Shown: positions 17,702 to 25,540 of the stretch, piece after piece | How the letters are laid out: each line of letters opens with the position of its first letter | How positions within the stretch are numbered: the first letter of the stretch is position 1 | NCBI GenBank assembly: GCA_029269725.1 | Contig: JARJHS010000005.1 | Span: 292,608 to 356,607 of the forward strand | Length of the DNA: 64,000 bases | Reading direction: 5' to 3' | From: Pollutibacter soli | GTDB lineage: Bacteria; Bacteroidota; Bacteroidia; Chitinophagales; Chitinophagaceae | Position numbers and translations under genes: made by a program | Notes under the pieces: generated by a model | Database searches by the model: none | What the model was told of the DNA's origin: nothing | What the model saw: only the letters and a program-made list of their open reading frames with translations

Positions 17702-18919
17702 ATGCCTAAAGCAACAAAACGAAATCCGCTGTTACACTTCGCATCATTGTTAATAATTCCTGCGGTATTTTCCTGCGGCGGCGAACAGAAAGAGAAAGAG
17801 AAAACAGAAACAGGCGCGGCAACAGAAATTACTTCAAAGCCGATTGTCGATATCCGCTTTGATTCTTCCTACTTGCAAATTCCTAACAGTGTAGGTGATG
17901 AGTGGGCCCCGACCTGGGGACGTGACGATGTATTGTTTACAGGGAATGACGATGGATCAAGTTTTGGTCCGGGTAAAAATAATAATCTCGCTTTTGGAAA
18001 ACTGGAAGGAAGCAGTCCTTATAATCTGACAGGTACTACAATAAATCCGATGAATGAGTATGGTTATGCCGGCGAATTAAAAGCAGACAGCGCCAGTTGG
18101 AAAACCATGAACAGTTATAGTGTTGATGGCGTTTTGTACATGTTTGTTACACGTTGTTTATACCCTGAAAAATCGGGTGACACAGCCAATCGTCATGTAT
18201 TCAGAAGTTCCAGTATTATCAAATCAGTAGATGGTGGAAAAACCTGGACGCGCTCTGAAAAAGAAAATTATGATCAGCCCATGTTTCCGGGCAAAAGATT
18301 CGGTGCGCCTTATTTTGTGTGGTTTGGAAAAGATGGCGAAGGATCTGTCGACAACGCCGACAAATACGTATACGCTGTTTCAAACAACGGACATTTCGAA
18401 AGTGGTGATAATTACATCATCGGCAGAGTACTCAAATCGAAACTCGCTGATCTCAATGCTGCTGACTGGACATTTTATAAATCCGGAGATGGTATGAACG
18501 ACGCCAGCTGGGTTGCGAATATGGACGACGCTGGTCACATACTTACGAACACCGGTAACTCCAGCATGACAGGGATGACTTATATCCCTGGTCTGAACAG
18601 GTATATCATGGTTGTGTGGCACTATACCACCTATAATCTCAGAACTGATCCAAGAACCATCAATGAATTTTATGAGGCGCCTAAACCGTGGGGACCATGG
18701 ACGAAATTTAAAACGCTTGATACTAAGGAGTTGGGTTGGTATGTACCTATCGTGGGACAGCGTTTCCAGGAGAAAGTAGATGATAAAACGGTGAAGGCAA
18801 TCCTGTATCCCACGGGTAATTATCAGAAAAAAGAATTGTATAAGCTTAATTATATACCTGTTACTATTTCGACAGAACCCTTGCAGCATAAGGATCCGCT
18901 GTATGTCGGTGGCCGATGA
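17702..18919 (+). CDS. DUF4185-type secreted lipoprotein (second copy)
   Basis: A 405-residue lipoprotein (lipobox V-F-S-C, Cys25, followed by a charged EKEKTE linker). The propeller-like features are DEWAPTWGRDDVLFTGNDDG, YGYAGELKADSASWKTMNSYSVDGVLYMFVTR, SSSIIKSVDGGKTWTRS, NRYIMVVWHYTTYN and APKPWGPWTKF, matching DUF4185. It is only distantly similar to the copy at 15514, so it probably binds or cleaves a different linkage. It starts 40 bp after the SUMF1-domain gene and ends just before the E1alpha operator, which makes it the likely last gene of the SusCD transcript. Confidence 0.75.
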   Translation: MPKATKRNPLLHFASLLIIPAVFSCGGEQKEKEKTETGAATEITSKPIVDIRFDSSYLQIPNSVGDEWAPTWGRDDVLFTGNDDGSSFGPGKNNNLAFGKLEGSSPYNLTGTTINPMNEYGYAGELKADSASWKTMNSYSVDGVLYMFVTRCLYPEKSGDTANRHVFRSSSIIKSVDGGKTWTRSEKENYDQPMFPGKRFGAPYFVWFGKDGEGSVDNADKYVYAVSNNGHFESGDNYIIGRVLKSKLADLNAADWTFYKSGDGMNDASWVANMDDAGHILTNTGNSSMTGMTYIPGLNRYIMVVWHYTTYNLRTDPRTINEFYEAPKPWGPWTKFKTLDTKELGWYVPIVGQRFQEKVDDKTVKAILYPTGNYQKKELYKLNYIPVTISTEPLQHKDPLYVGGR

Positions 18920-18946
18920 TTTAAAATTACCCAGAGAAATATTTAA

Positions 18947-18984
18947 CATGTATATACAAGTTGTCCGCTTAATTTTTATATTTG
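18947..18984 (+). promoter_or_regulatory. E1alpha operon operator and promoter
   Basis: The operator CATGTATATACAAG (18947-18960) is followed after 16 bp by TATATTTG (18977-18984), an exact -7 element. The ATG of the E1alpha gene is only 5 bp further on, so the predicted transcription start coincides with the start codon. The transcript would be leaderless or nearly so, unless another promoter is used. Confidence 0.75.
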
Positions 18985-18988
18985 TTGC

Positions 18989-19990
18989 ATGAAAACAGAA
19001 AATGAACTGGTACTGAGCAAAGCTGATAAGAATAAAGCCGCTGCGCGTTTACTGGAAATGTATGAGCAGATGTTTCTGCTGAGGAGTTATGAAGAAAAAA
19101 TTTACTTCCTGTTTCTTGAAGGTGTGATGCCAGGTACGATTCACCAAAGCCAGGGCCAGGAAGCTTGTGCGGTTGGGATGTTATTTGATTTGCGAAAGGA
19201 AGATTACATGACTTCTACCCATCGCCCGGCAGGTCATTGTCTTGCAAAAGGAGTTTCGCTTGATTCAATGATGGCGGAAATGTTTGCAAAGTCGACAGGG
19301 TGTTGCAAAGGAAAAGGAGGTGCAATGCATACGGGTGATATCAGTGTCGGCGCAATTCCTGCAATTGCGATTACTGCAGGTGGAATGCCCGTAGCAGTAG
19401 GTGTAGGGCTCAGTTGTAAAATGCGAAGAACGGACAATGTTGTGGTTTGTTTTTTTGGTGATGGAGCAAGCAATGAAGGTGCATTCCATGAAGCAATGAA
19501 TGCTGCTGCAATCTGGAAGCTACCGGTGGTGTTTGTTTGTGAGAATAATTTTTACGGAGCTTCCACCCATATCAAACTCGTAACGAATATTGAGAATATA
19601 GCAGATCGGGCTTCAGCTTACGGCATGCCTGGTGAGGTTGTGGAAGGCAATGACGTTGAGCTTGTAAATGAGGCTGCTACCCGCGCCATTGCAAGAGCGA
19701 GAAAAGGTGAAGGTCCAACAATTATCGAACTGAAAACCTATCGCCGTTGCGGGCACTCACGTAATGATGCCTGTGCATACCGCGATAAGGTGGAGGAAAA
19801 AGAGTGGTATGCAAAAGATCCTTTGATCATTTCTAAAAACCGGATCCTCGAAGAGAAATATGCTACTGCTGAGGAACTGGAACAAATTGAAAAACGCGTT
19901 TTACAAAGGATTGAAGACGCTGTTGAATATGCAAAGAATAGTCCGGATCCAAAACCGGAAGATGCCCTGGAACATGTTTACGCTGTTTAA
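18989..19990 (+). CDS. Thiamine-diphosphate 2-oxoacid/acetoin dehydrogenase E1 alpha
   Basis: A 333-residue E1 alpha subunit. The thiamine-diphosphate motif begins at GDG (157-159) and ends at NN (186-187), and THRPAGHCLAKG (77-88) is the conserved entrance loop. With E1 beta it decarboxylates a 2-oxoacid (or cleaves acetoin) and passes the acyl group to the lipoyl arm of E2. Its length and the adjacent separate beta subunit resemble acetoin dehydrogenase and small pyruvate dehydrogenases, so substrate cannot be settled. It is the first gene of the operon E1alpha-E1beta-aldolase-E2-isomerase-kinase, directly behind a regulon operator. No E3 gene is nearby. Confidence 0.93.
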   Translation: MKTENELVLSKADKNKAAARLLEMYEQMFLLRSYEEKIYFLFLEGVMPGTIHQSQGQEACAVGMLFDLRKEDYMTSTHRPAGHCLAKGVSLDSMMAEMFAKSTGCCKGKGGAMHTGDISVGAIPAIAITAGGMPVAVGVGLSCKMRRTDNVVVCFFGDGASNEGAFHEAMNAAAIWKLPVVFVCENNFYGASTHIKLVTNIENIADRASAYGMPGEVVEGNDVELVNEAATRAIARARKGEGPTIIELKTYRRCGHSRNDACAYRDKVEEKEWYAKDPLIISKNRILEEKYATAEELEQIEKRVLQRIEDAVEYAKNSPDPKPEDALEHVYAV

Positions 19991-20016
19991 AAGTTGATTA
20001 AAAAGAGAAGTCGATT

Positions 20017-21036
20017 ATGGCCAAAATGTCAATTGCAGAAGCTTTGAGAGAAGCAATCCGGGAAGAGATGCGCAGAGATGAGCGCGTGTTTTGCCTTGGG
20101 GAAGATATCGATATTCCGGGTGGATTTGGTGGAGCATTTACTGTTACCCTGGGTCTTTCAAAAGAATTCGGTCACGAACGCATATTGGATACTCCTATTT
20201 CTGAAATCATGATCGCAGGCGCCGCAGTTGGTGCTGCGATGACCGGCATGATTCCGATAGCTGATGTACAGTACGGTGATTTTTTGTTTTGTATGATGGA
20301 TCAGCTGGCTGATAACGCAGCAAAGATGACGTATATGTCGGGTGGTACAGTCAGCGTACCTATGGTGATGCGTGCGCCGGTGGGTGCCACTACACGTGGT
20401 GCACAGCATGCACAAAGTCTTGAGAGTTTTTTCACGCATGTACCCGGTCTTAAAATTATTTGTCCTTCAACAGCCTACGATGCAAAAGGTTTGTTGAAGA
20501 CAGCGATCAGGGATAAAAACCCTGTGGTGGTTTTCGAACATAAATTATTGTACGGCAGTAAAGGAAACCGCGCAGAGAAATCAGCGCTTAGCCCTGTCGG
20601 TGAGGTTCCCGAAGAAGAATACCTGATTCCCTTTGGAGAGGGGGTGATACGTAGAGAAGGTACTGACATCACCATTGTAGCGAATCTGCTGATGGTATAT
20701 CGGGCGATGGAAGCTGCAGAGATACTTGAGAAAGAAGGGATCAGCGTTGAAGTAATTGATCCACGTACACTGGTGCCATTCGACTATGAGTTGGTGCTGT
20801 CGTCGATTAAGAAAACGTCCAGGTTGATGATCGTTGAAGAAGATACAAGGAGAAATGGCTGGGGGGCAGAAGTTGCTGCACAGATTGCTGAAGATGGATT
20901 GTATTATCTCGATGCACCCATTATCCGCGTTGCAACATATGATGTGCCCATTCCTTTTGCGCCTGTGATGGAAAATTTTGTTGTACCGTCGGCCGCACGG
21001 ATAGCAGAGGCAGCCAGAAAATTAATGAAAGCCTGA
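20017..21036 (+). CDS. 2-oxoacid/acetoin dehydrogenase E1 beta
   Basis: A 339-residue transketolase-like subunit: MSIAEALREAIREEMRRDERVFCLGEDI, FGHERILDTPISEIMIAGAAVGAAMTGMIPIADVQYGDF, and the C-terminal domain with IEVIDPRTLVPFDYE-type sequence (VEVIDPRTLVPFDYELV) and LMIVEEDTRRNGWGAEVAAQI. It completes the active site with the alpha subunit encoded 26 bp upstream. The gene order alpha then beta is conserved, but the next gene is an aldolase instead of E2, which is unusual. Confidence 0.94.
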   Translation: MAKMSIAEALREAIREEMRRDERVFCLGEDIDIPGGFGGAFTVTLGLSKEFGHERILDTPISEIMIAGAAVGAAMTGMIPIADVQYGDFLFCMMDQLADNAAKMTYMSGGTVSVPMVMRAPVGATTRGAQHAQSLESFFTHVPGLKIICPSTAYDAKGLLKTAIRDKNPVVVFEHKLLYGSKGNRAEKSALSPVGEVPEEEYLIPFGEGVIRREGTDITIVANLLMVYRAMEAAEILEKEGISVEVIDPRTLVPFDYELVLSSIKKTSRLMIVEEDTRRNGWGAEVAAQIAEDGLYYLDAPIIRVATYDVPIPFAPVMENFVVPSAARIAEAARKLMKA

Positions 21037-21052
21037 AATTAAAATAACTACT

Positions 21053-21961
21053 ATGGCATTAGTTTCGATGACCGGTTTAATGAATCATGCGCTGCAAAAC
21101 GGGTATGCGGTTGGTTATTTTGAGGCCTGGAATATGGAATCAATCCTTGCTGTAGTTGATGCGGCGGAGAGAACAAATTCGCCGGTCATCATCGGTTTTG
21201 GCGGACAATTCATAGGAAGCAAAAAGCGAACCGTCAGGGAAAACATTGAACACTACGGATACCTGGGAAAAGCAATCGCCAAGAATACAAAGCTTCCTGT
21301 TGCACTACTACTGAATGAAGCACATACAGTTGATTTGCTGATCAAAGGGTTACACAGCGGGTTTAATGCGATCATGTATGAGTCCCACGATCTCAGTATC
21401 GAAGAATTTACATCGCTGAATAAATACCTGGTAAAGACTGCACATTATCTGGGTGCGGTGGTGGAAGCGGAGATCGGACAGTTGCCGGATTCCGATATTT
21501 CCAGCAATACCATCAGTAAAGGAGAAAAAACAGATCCCGACCTGGCTGCAAAATTTGTGGAGGAATCGGGAGTAGATGCACTGGCAGTCTCGGTTGGGAA
21601 TGTTCACCTGCTGGAATCAGGTCATGCTGAAATTGATTTTGATCTGATCCGTTGCCTTCGCAAAAAAGTAAAAGTGCCTTTGGTGCTTCATGGTGGAACT
21701 GGTATTTCTGAGGATGATCTCAGGCAGGCCGTCTCCTTGGGAATGTGCAAGGTCAATGTGGGCACCATTTTGAAACGAGCGTATCTTAAGTCTATTCAGA
21801 ATTACCTGGGCAACCACGATGTTGATCATATGGATCCGCACAATGTAATTGGCAGGGGAGGTTCTATGGATATGCTTTGCGGAGCAAGGGAAGCGATTGC
21901 GGAAGAAGTAGTAAGATTTATCAAAATTATCGGGAGCGAAAACAAAGCTCACCTAATCTGA
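21053..21961 (+). CDS. Class II ketose-phosphate aldolase-like protein with altered active site
   Basis: A 302-residue TIM barrel of the class II fructose-bisphosphate/tagatose-bisphosphate aldolase family. Retained are E138-type VVEAEIGQ, SVGNVHLLESGHAEIDF (a zinc histidine region), VPLVLHGGTGIS (zinc histidine) and CKVNVGTILKRAY. However, the usual L-D-H segment, which holds the catalytic Asp and the first zinc His, reads L-N88-E89-A-H91. The phosphate/ketose region is otherwise normal, so the protein may use a different metal geometry (H91 may substitute) or a different substrate. It lies 16 bp after E1 beta and 7 bp before E2, clearly co-transcribed. Likely substrate: a ketose 1-phosphate made by the PfkB kinase (inference). 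Confidence 0.85.
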   Translation: MALVSMTGLMNHALQNGYAVGYFEAWNMESILAVVDAAERTNSPVIIGFGGQFIGSKKRTVRENIEHYGYLGKAIAKNTKLPVALLLNEAHTVDLLIKGLHSGFNAIMYESHDLSIEEFTSLNKYLVKTAHYLGAVVEAEIGQLPDSDISSNTISKGEKTDPDLAAKFVEESGVDALAVSVGNVHLLESGHAEIDFDLIRCLRKKVKVPLVLHGGTGISEDDLRQAVSLGMCKVNVGTILKRAYLKSIQNYLGNHDVDHMDPHNVIGRGGSMDMLCGAREAIAEEVVRFIKIIGSENKAHLI

Positions 21962-21968
21962 AGAGCAT

Positions 21969-23198
21969 ATGCTGAGTAAAATATTAATGCCGTCGGGAGG
22001 CCAAACAACAGATGAGATGCTTATTCAGAAATGGAATAAGCACGTAGGCGACACAGTTAAACGCGGTGATATTTTATTTGAAATTGAAACCGATAAGGCA
22101 ATACTCACCGTTGAAAGTTTCGCGGAAGGAGTTTTGCTGGAAGTGAGATTTCCCGAGGGAGTAATGGTGAAAGTGGGAGAAGTGGTAGCGCTGATAGGAA
22201 ATCCCGGCGACCTGGACCAGGAGAAGAAGGAGAATCAAAAACAGAAACAGGAAGAGAAGGTAGATCGGAAAGAAAAGAGAGACGCTGTTGTAAATAAAGA
22301 ACTGGTCGCTGAAACAGACACTCCCGCGAGGTTTAATGGCAGCAAAAAAATCCTTGCATCTCCATTGGCCAAAAGTCTTGCAAAAATTGAAAAGATTGAT
22401 CTCGAAAAAGTAGCTCGTTTCGTTTCGGGTAACCTGATAAAGAAAGCAGATATCAGCAGATATCTCCGGGAACAAACAAAGGCGCCTGTAGAAACAGAAA
22501 TAGAATCCGATCACTATTTCATCGATAACTCGCAGATCCGCAAAACGATTGCAAAAAGAATGCGTGAGAGTCTTAACACGGCTCCGCACTATGTGATCAG
22601 TGTCGATGTGGACATGACTGCTGCCATCGCACTCAGGAATAAGCTCAATAAAAACGGACTTTCTAAACAGGGATTGAAAGTAAGTTTTAATGATCTGCTG
22701 ATGAAAGTCGTCGCAAAAGCTGTTGAGAGTGCTCCTTTGGTGAATGCCAGTTTCTCTGAAAATAAACTGAAGGTCTTCAGAAATGTAAATATCGGTCTTG
22801 CAGTCGCTACAGAAACAGGGATCATTGTTCCTGTAGTACATAACGTCAACAAAAAATCGATTGCTGAAATCACTGCAGATAGTTCGAGGAGTATTGCCCG
22901 GGTAAAAAACAACCAGCTTACCGAATCAGAATTGCAGGGCGGAACGATTACGATTTCAAATCTCGGCATGTTTGGTATAGACAGATTTACTGCCATCATC
23001 AATCAACCTGAAAGTTGTATTCTTGCCGTAGGTGGAATCAGCAAAAAGCCAGTGGTAGTGAATGATGCAGTAGTGATCAGGGATATCATGAATATCACCG
23101 CATCATTCGATCATCGGATCATCGACGGCGCCGTCGGCGCGCCGTTTTTGCAAAAAGTGAGGGAGTTGCTGGAAGATCCGGAGTTGTTGTTGTATTGA
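21969..23198 (+). CDS. Dihydrolipoamide acyltransferase E2
   Basis: A 409-residue E2. It has one N-terminal lipoyl domain (residues 1-77, lipoyl lysine K43 in E-T-D-K-A), a Lys/Glu-rich linker (about 80-105), a short peripheral-subunit-binding domain (ILASPLAKSLAKIEKIDLEKV) and a catalytic domain ending with D-H-R-I-I-D-G (H382, D386). It carries acyl groups from E1 to coenzyme A. The subunit-binding domain looks divergent. The E3 needed to reoxidise lipoamide is not encoded in the window and is presumably shared from elsewhere. It is co-transcribed with E1 and the aldolase. Confidence 0.94.
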   Translation: MLSKILMPSGGQTTDEMLIQKWNKHVGDTVKRGDILFEIETDKAILTVESFAEGVLLEVRFPEGVMVKVGEVVALIGNPGDLDQEKKENQKQKQEEKVDRKEKRDAVVNKELVAETDTPARFNGSKKILASPLAKSLAKIEKIDLEKVARFVSGNLIKKADISRYLREQTKAPVETEIESDHYFIDNSQIRKTIAKRMRESLNTAPHYVISVDVDMTAAIALRNKLNKNGLSKQGLKVSFNDLLMKVVAKAVESAPLVNASFSENKLKVFRNVNIGLAVATETGIIVPVVHNVNKKSIAEITADSSRSIARVKNNQLTESELQGGTITISNLGMFGIDRFTAIINQPESCILAVGGISKKPVVVNDAVVIRDIMNITASFDHRIIDGAVGAPFLQKVRELLEDPELLLY

Positions 23199-23380
23199 GG
23201 AAAAGAATTCAGGCAGGAGTGAGAAGGCAGGAGAGATAGTGAATAGAATAATAGTACTAAGTAAAATGAATTGCAATAGTTTTTGGGTGTCAATAAGATT
23301 TTCTTGAAAGCTTGTTACAATATTCTAAATTTCTAATTCTCCTGCCTCCTTACTCCTGCCTCCTGCCTAAAAAATAAACC

Positions 23381-23929
23381 ATGCTCAAGCCATCCGAAAT
23401 AGAAGAAGCCCGTATCCGTGCCGTTCAGTACTATGATCGTGCAGGATTGGTACTCACAGAAGCGGAAAAAAACCAAATAGAAATTGCTGATTTCGGACTA
23501 AGCGATTTATACAGGATCGGTCTCGAAGTGCTGGTGTATGTGAATACAGAAAGAGTTTGTGCGAAAGAGCTGGTGATGTTTCCCGGGCAGACCTGTCCCG
23601 AACATATTCATCCTACAAAAAATGGAATACCTGGAAAAGAAGAGACGTTTCGTTGTCGCTGGGGTAAAGTTCATTTGTACGTCAGCGGCCCGAAAAACAG
23701 CGAACCTTTCACGGATGGGCTGGATGATCATGCGCAATATTTAAAAGTGGCCCATGAAGTTGTATTATTGCCGGGGGAACAGTATACCATTATGCCGGAT
23801 ACCTGGCACTGGTTTCGTTCAGGAGAAGAAGGTGCTGTGGTTTCTGAATTTTCAACTATGAGTACAGACGACCAGGATATTTTTTCAGATCCGCGGATCA
23901 ACAGGTTTACTGTAGTCGACGAAGCTTAA
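23381..23929 (+). CDS. D-lyxose/D-mannose ketol-isomerase family cupin
   Basis: A 182-residue cupin. The metal-binding set of the D-lyxose isomerase family is visible: H75 and H77 in P-E-H-I-H-P, a glutamate in G-K-E-E-T-F (E87/E88) and H143 in D-T-W-H-W-F. The long insert with HPTKNGIPGKEETFRCRWG is diagnostic of this family. These enzymes interconvert D-lyxose and D-xylulose, and D-mannose and D-fructose. With alpha-mannosidases in the same putative regulon, mannose to fructose is an attractive role. It starts 182 bp after E2, behind a pyrimidine-rich spacer, and is followed 5 bp later by the PfkB kinase. Confidence 0.9.
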   Translation: MLKPSEIEEARIRAVQYYDRAGLVLTEAEKNQIEIADFGLSDLYRIGLEVLVYVNTERVCAKELVMFPGQTCPEHIHPTKNGIPGKEETFRCRWGKVHLYVSGPKNSEPFTDGLDDHAQYLKVAHEVVLLPGEQYTIMPDTWHWFRSGEEGAVVSEFSTMSTDDQDIFSDPRINRFTVVDEA

Positions 23930-23933
23930 TCAT

Positions 23934-24899
23934 ATGGCGGCAAAAAAATCCGGAATTATTTGTGCGGGCATTCTTTGTGCCGATGTGCTCGGTAAAACTA
24001 TTGATCAGCTTCCGGAAAAAGGAAAGCTGAGTCTTGTCGACAAAATTACTTTACAGGTGGGTGGTTGCGCTGCGAATGTAGCCATCAGTCTCGCGAAAAT
24101 CGGGTTACAACCAACGATTGTAGGAAAAATAGGTGATGATAGTCTTGGTAAATTTCTGCTGGATACTCTGCAGAAAGATGAGGTTGATACTTCCGGTTTG
24201 AAAGTAGATGACGCTGTTTCTACTTCTGCATCCATGGTGATGATCTCTACTGACGGGGAACGTTCCATAATCCATTCCTTTGGAGCTAATAGTCATTTTG
24301 CATTTGAAGATATTGATCTCGGTGTTGTTGCTGATGCAAAAGTATTGTTGATTGCGGGCACTTTTCTGATGCCTTCATTTGATGGTGAAGGAACAAGGAA
24401 ACTGTTGAAGTATGCAAAAGAAAAAGGATTGATCTGTTGCATGGATACCGCCTGGGATTCGAAAGGGGAGTGGATGAAAAAAATTGAATCTTCACTCGAA
24501 TATCTTGATTGGTTTATGCCCAGTTACGATGAGGCATTTGAGTTAACAAATCTTAGGGCGCCGGAAGATATGGCAGCTGTTTTCTTCAGCAAAGGCGTGA
24601 AAAATGTAATTATCAAACTGAATGCAGAAGGATGTTATGTGCAGGAACAAGGTAAGGAAGGATTTATTGTTCCTTCTTTCAATCGGGTGCAAGCTGTCGA
24701 TAGTTCAGGCGCCGGTGATTCGTTCTGTTCAGGATTTCTGACCGGCCTTCATGAAGGCTGGGATGTGCGGAAGTCTGCGCGCTTTGCAAATGCAGTCGGA
24801 GCGCATTGTATCATGAAGATCGGGACAACAGCTGGGATTAAATCCAAAGAGGAGATACTTCGGTTTATTGAAGAATATGAGGCTGAGATAATAGCATAG
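23934..24899 (+). CDS. PfkB-family carbohydrate kinase
   Basis: A 321-residue ribokinase-fold enzyme. N-terminal GGCAANVAISLAKIGLQPTIVGKIGDDSLG is PfkB signature 1, and DSSGAGDSFCSGFLTG, with G-A-G-D at about 259-262, is signature 2 and holds the catalytic aspartate. Family members phosphorylate sugars such as fructose, fructose 1-phosphate, ribose or 2-keto-3-deoxygluconate. Its position 5 bp after the cupin isomerase suggests that it phosphorylates the isomerase's ketose product, giving a substrate for the aldolase in the same operon (inference). Confidence 0.93.
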   Translation: MAAKKSGIICAGILCADVLGKTIDQLPEKGKLSLVDKITLQVGGCAANVAISLAKIGLQPTIVGKIGDDSLGKFLLDTLQKDEVDTSGLKVDDAVSTSASMVMISTDGERSIIHSFGANSHFAFEDIDLGVVADAKVLLIAGTFLMPSFDGEGTRKLLKYAKEKGLICCMDTAWDSKGEWMKKIESSLEYLDWFMPSYDEAFELTNLRAPEDMAAVFFSKGVKNVIIKLNAEGCYVQEQGKEGFIVPSFNRVQAVDSSGAGDSFCSGFLTGLHEGWDVRKSARFANAVGAHCIMKIGTTAGIKSKEEILRFIEEYEAEIIA

Positions 24900-25123
24900 T
24901 TTATAAGTTTATAGTTTTTTTTAAAGGCAAAACACAGAGGGATACAGAGAAACAGCCCACAGAGCAAATGCAGAGGATTGACTCGGCTGTTGCTCTGTGA
25001 AAACTCGGCTTCTTCTCTGTGGTTTGTCTTTTTACGAACATCCCACAGAAAACTCTCTTCCATTAATGGGGTTCTTCACATTGAAAAACATTTCTGCAAA
25101 TTTAATTTGCTATAAAATGGACA

Positions 25124-25525
25124 ATGAAAGAGAATGAACTCACGCAACTTGTAATAGGTAAGGCAATTGAAGTGCATAATGATGTTGGTCCGGGAGTCTT
25201 TGAACATGTTTATAAAGAATATCTTGCGTTATTGCTTAGAGAATCGGGCCTTCTGGTTGAGCAGGAGAAACCTATTCCTTTTATAAGAAGGGGAATTAAA
25301 CTTAACTGTGGTTATCGGATGGATCTTCTGGTAGAGAATAAGTTAGTACTGGAGATTAAAAGTGTTGAAGCAATTAATGATGCTCATTTAGCCCAATTAC
25401 TCACTTATTTGAGATTGGGTAACTATCACCTTGGTTTAATTATCAATTTCAACGTTGTAAAATTGAAATCTGGAATTCGTAGAGTGATAAATGGACACGA
25501 ACCGTTAATTTTTAGGGCCACCTGA
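25124..25525 (+). CDS. GxxExxY protein
   Basis: A complete 133-residue protein. The signature is G24-V-F-E27-H-V-Y30, and the nuclease-like core is D67 in Y-R-M-D-L-L, then E77-I-K79. It ends HEPLIFRAT. The family has a PD-(D/E)XK-like fold but no established function. It is a paralogue of the truncated gene at the left window edge. The 224-bp upstream gap contains CACAGAG-type low-complexity sequence and no clear promoter. It converges with the next gene, 15 bp away, and is probably not functionally tied to the sugar operon. Confidence 0.88.
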   Translation: MKENELTQLVIGKAIEVHNDVGPGVFEHVYKEYLALLLRESGLLVEQEKPIPFIRRGIKLNCGYRMDLLVENKLVLEIKSVEAINDAHLAQLLTYLRLGNYHLGLIINFNVVKLKSGIRRVINGHEPLIFRAT

Positions 25526-25540
25526 CTTTATCATTGCATA

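Noticed and set aside
22074-22841. 255-residue leftward frame
   Set aside because: Antisense to the E2 gene, whose lipoyl and catalytic motifs are complete.
24900-25123. CACAGAG-rich sequence as a regulatory repeat
   Set aside because: Low-complexity sequence with loose inverted matches only; no precise repeat unit could be defined.
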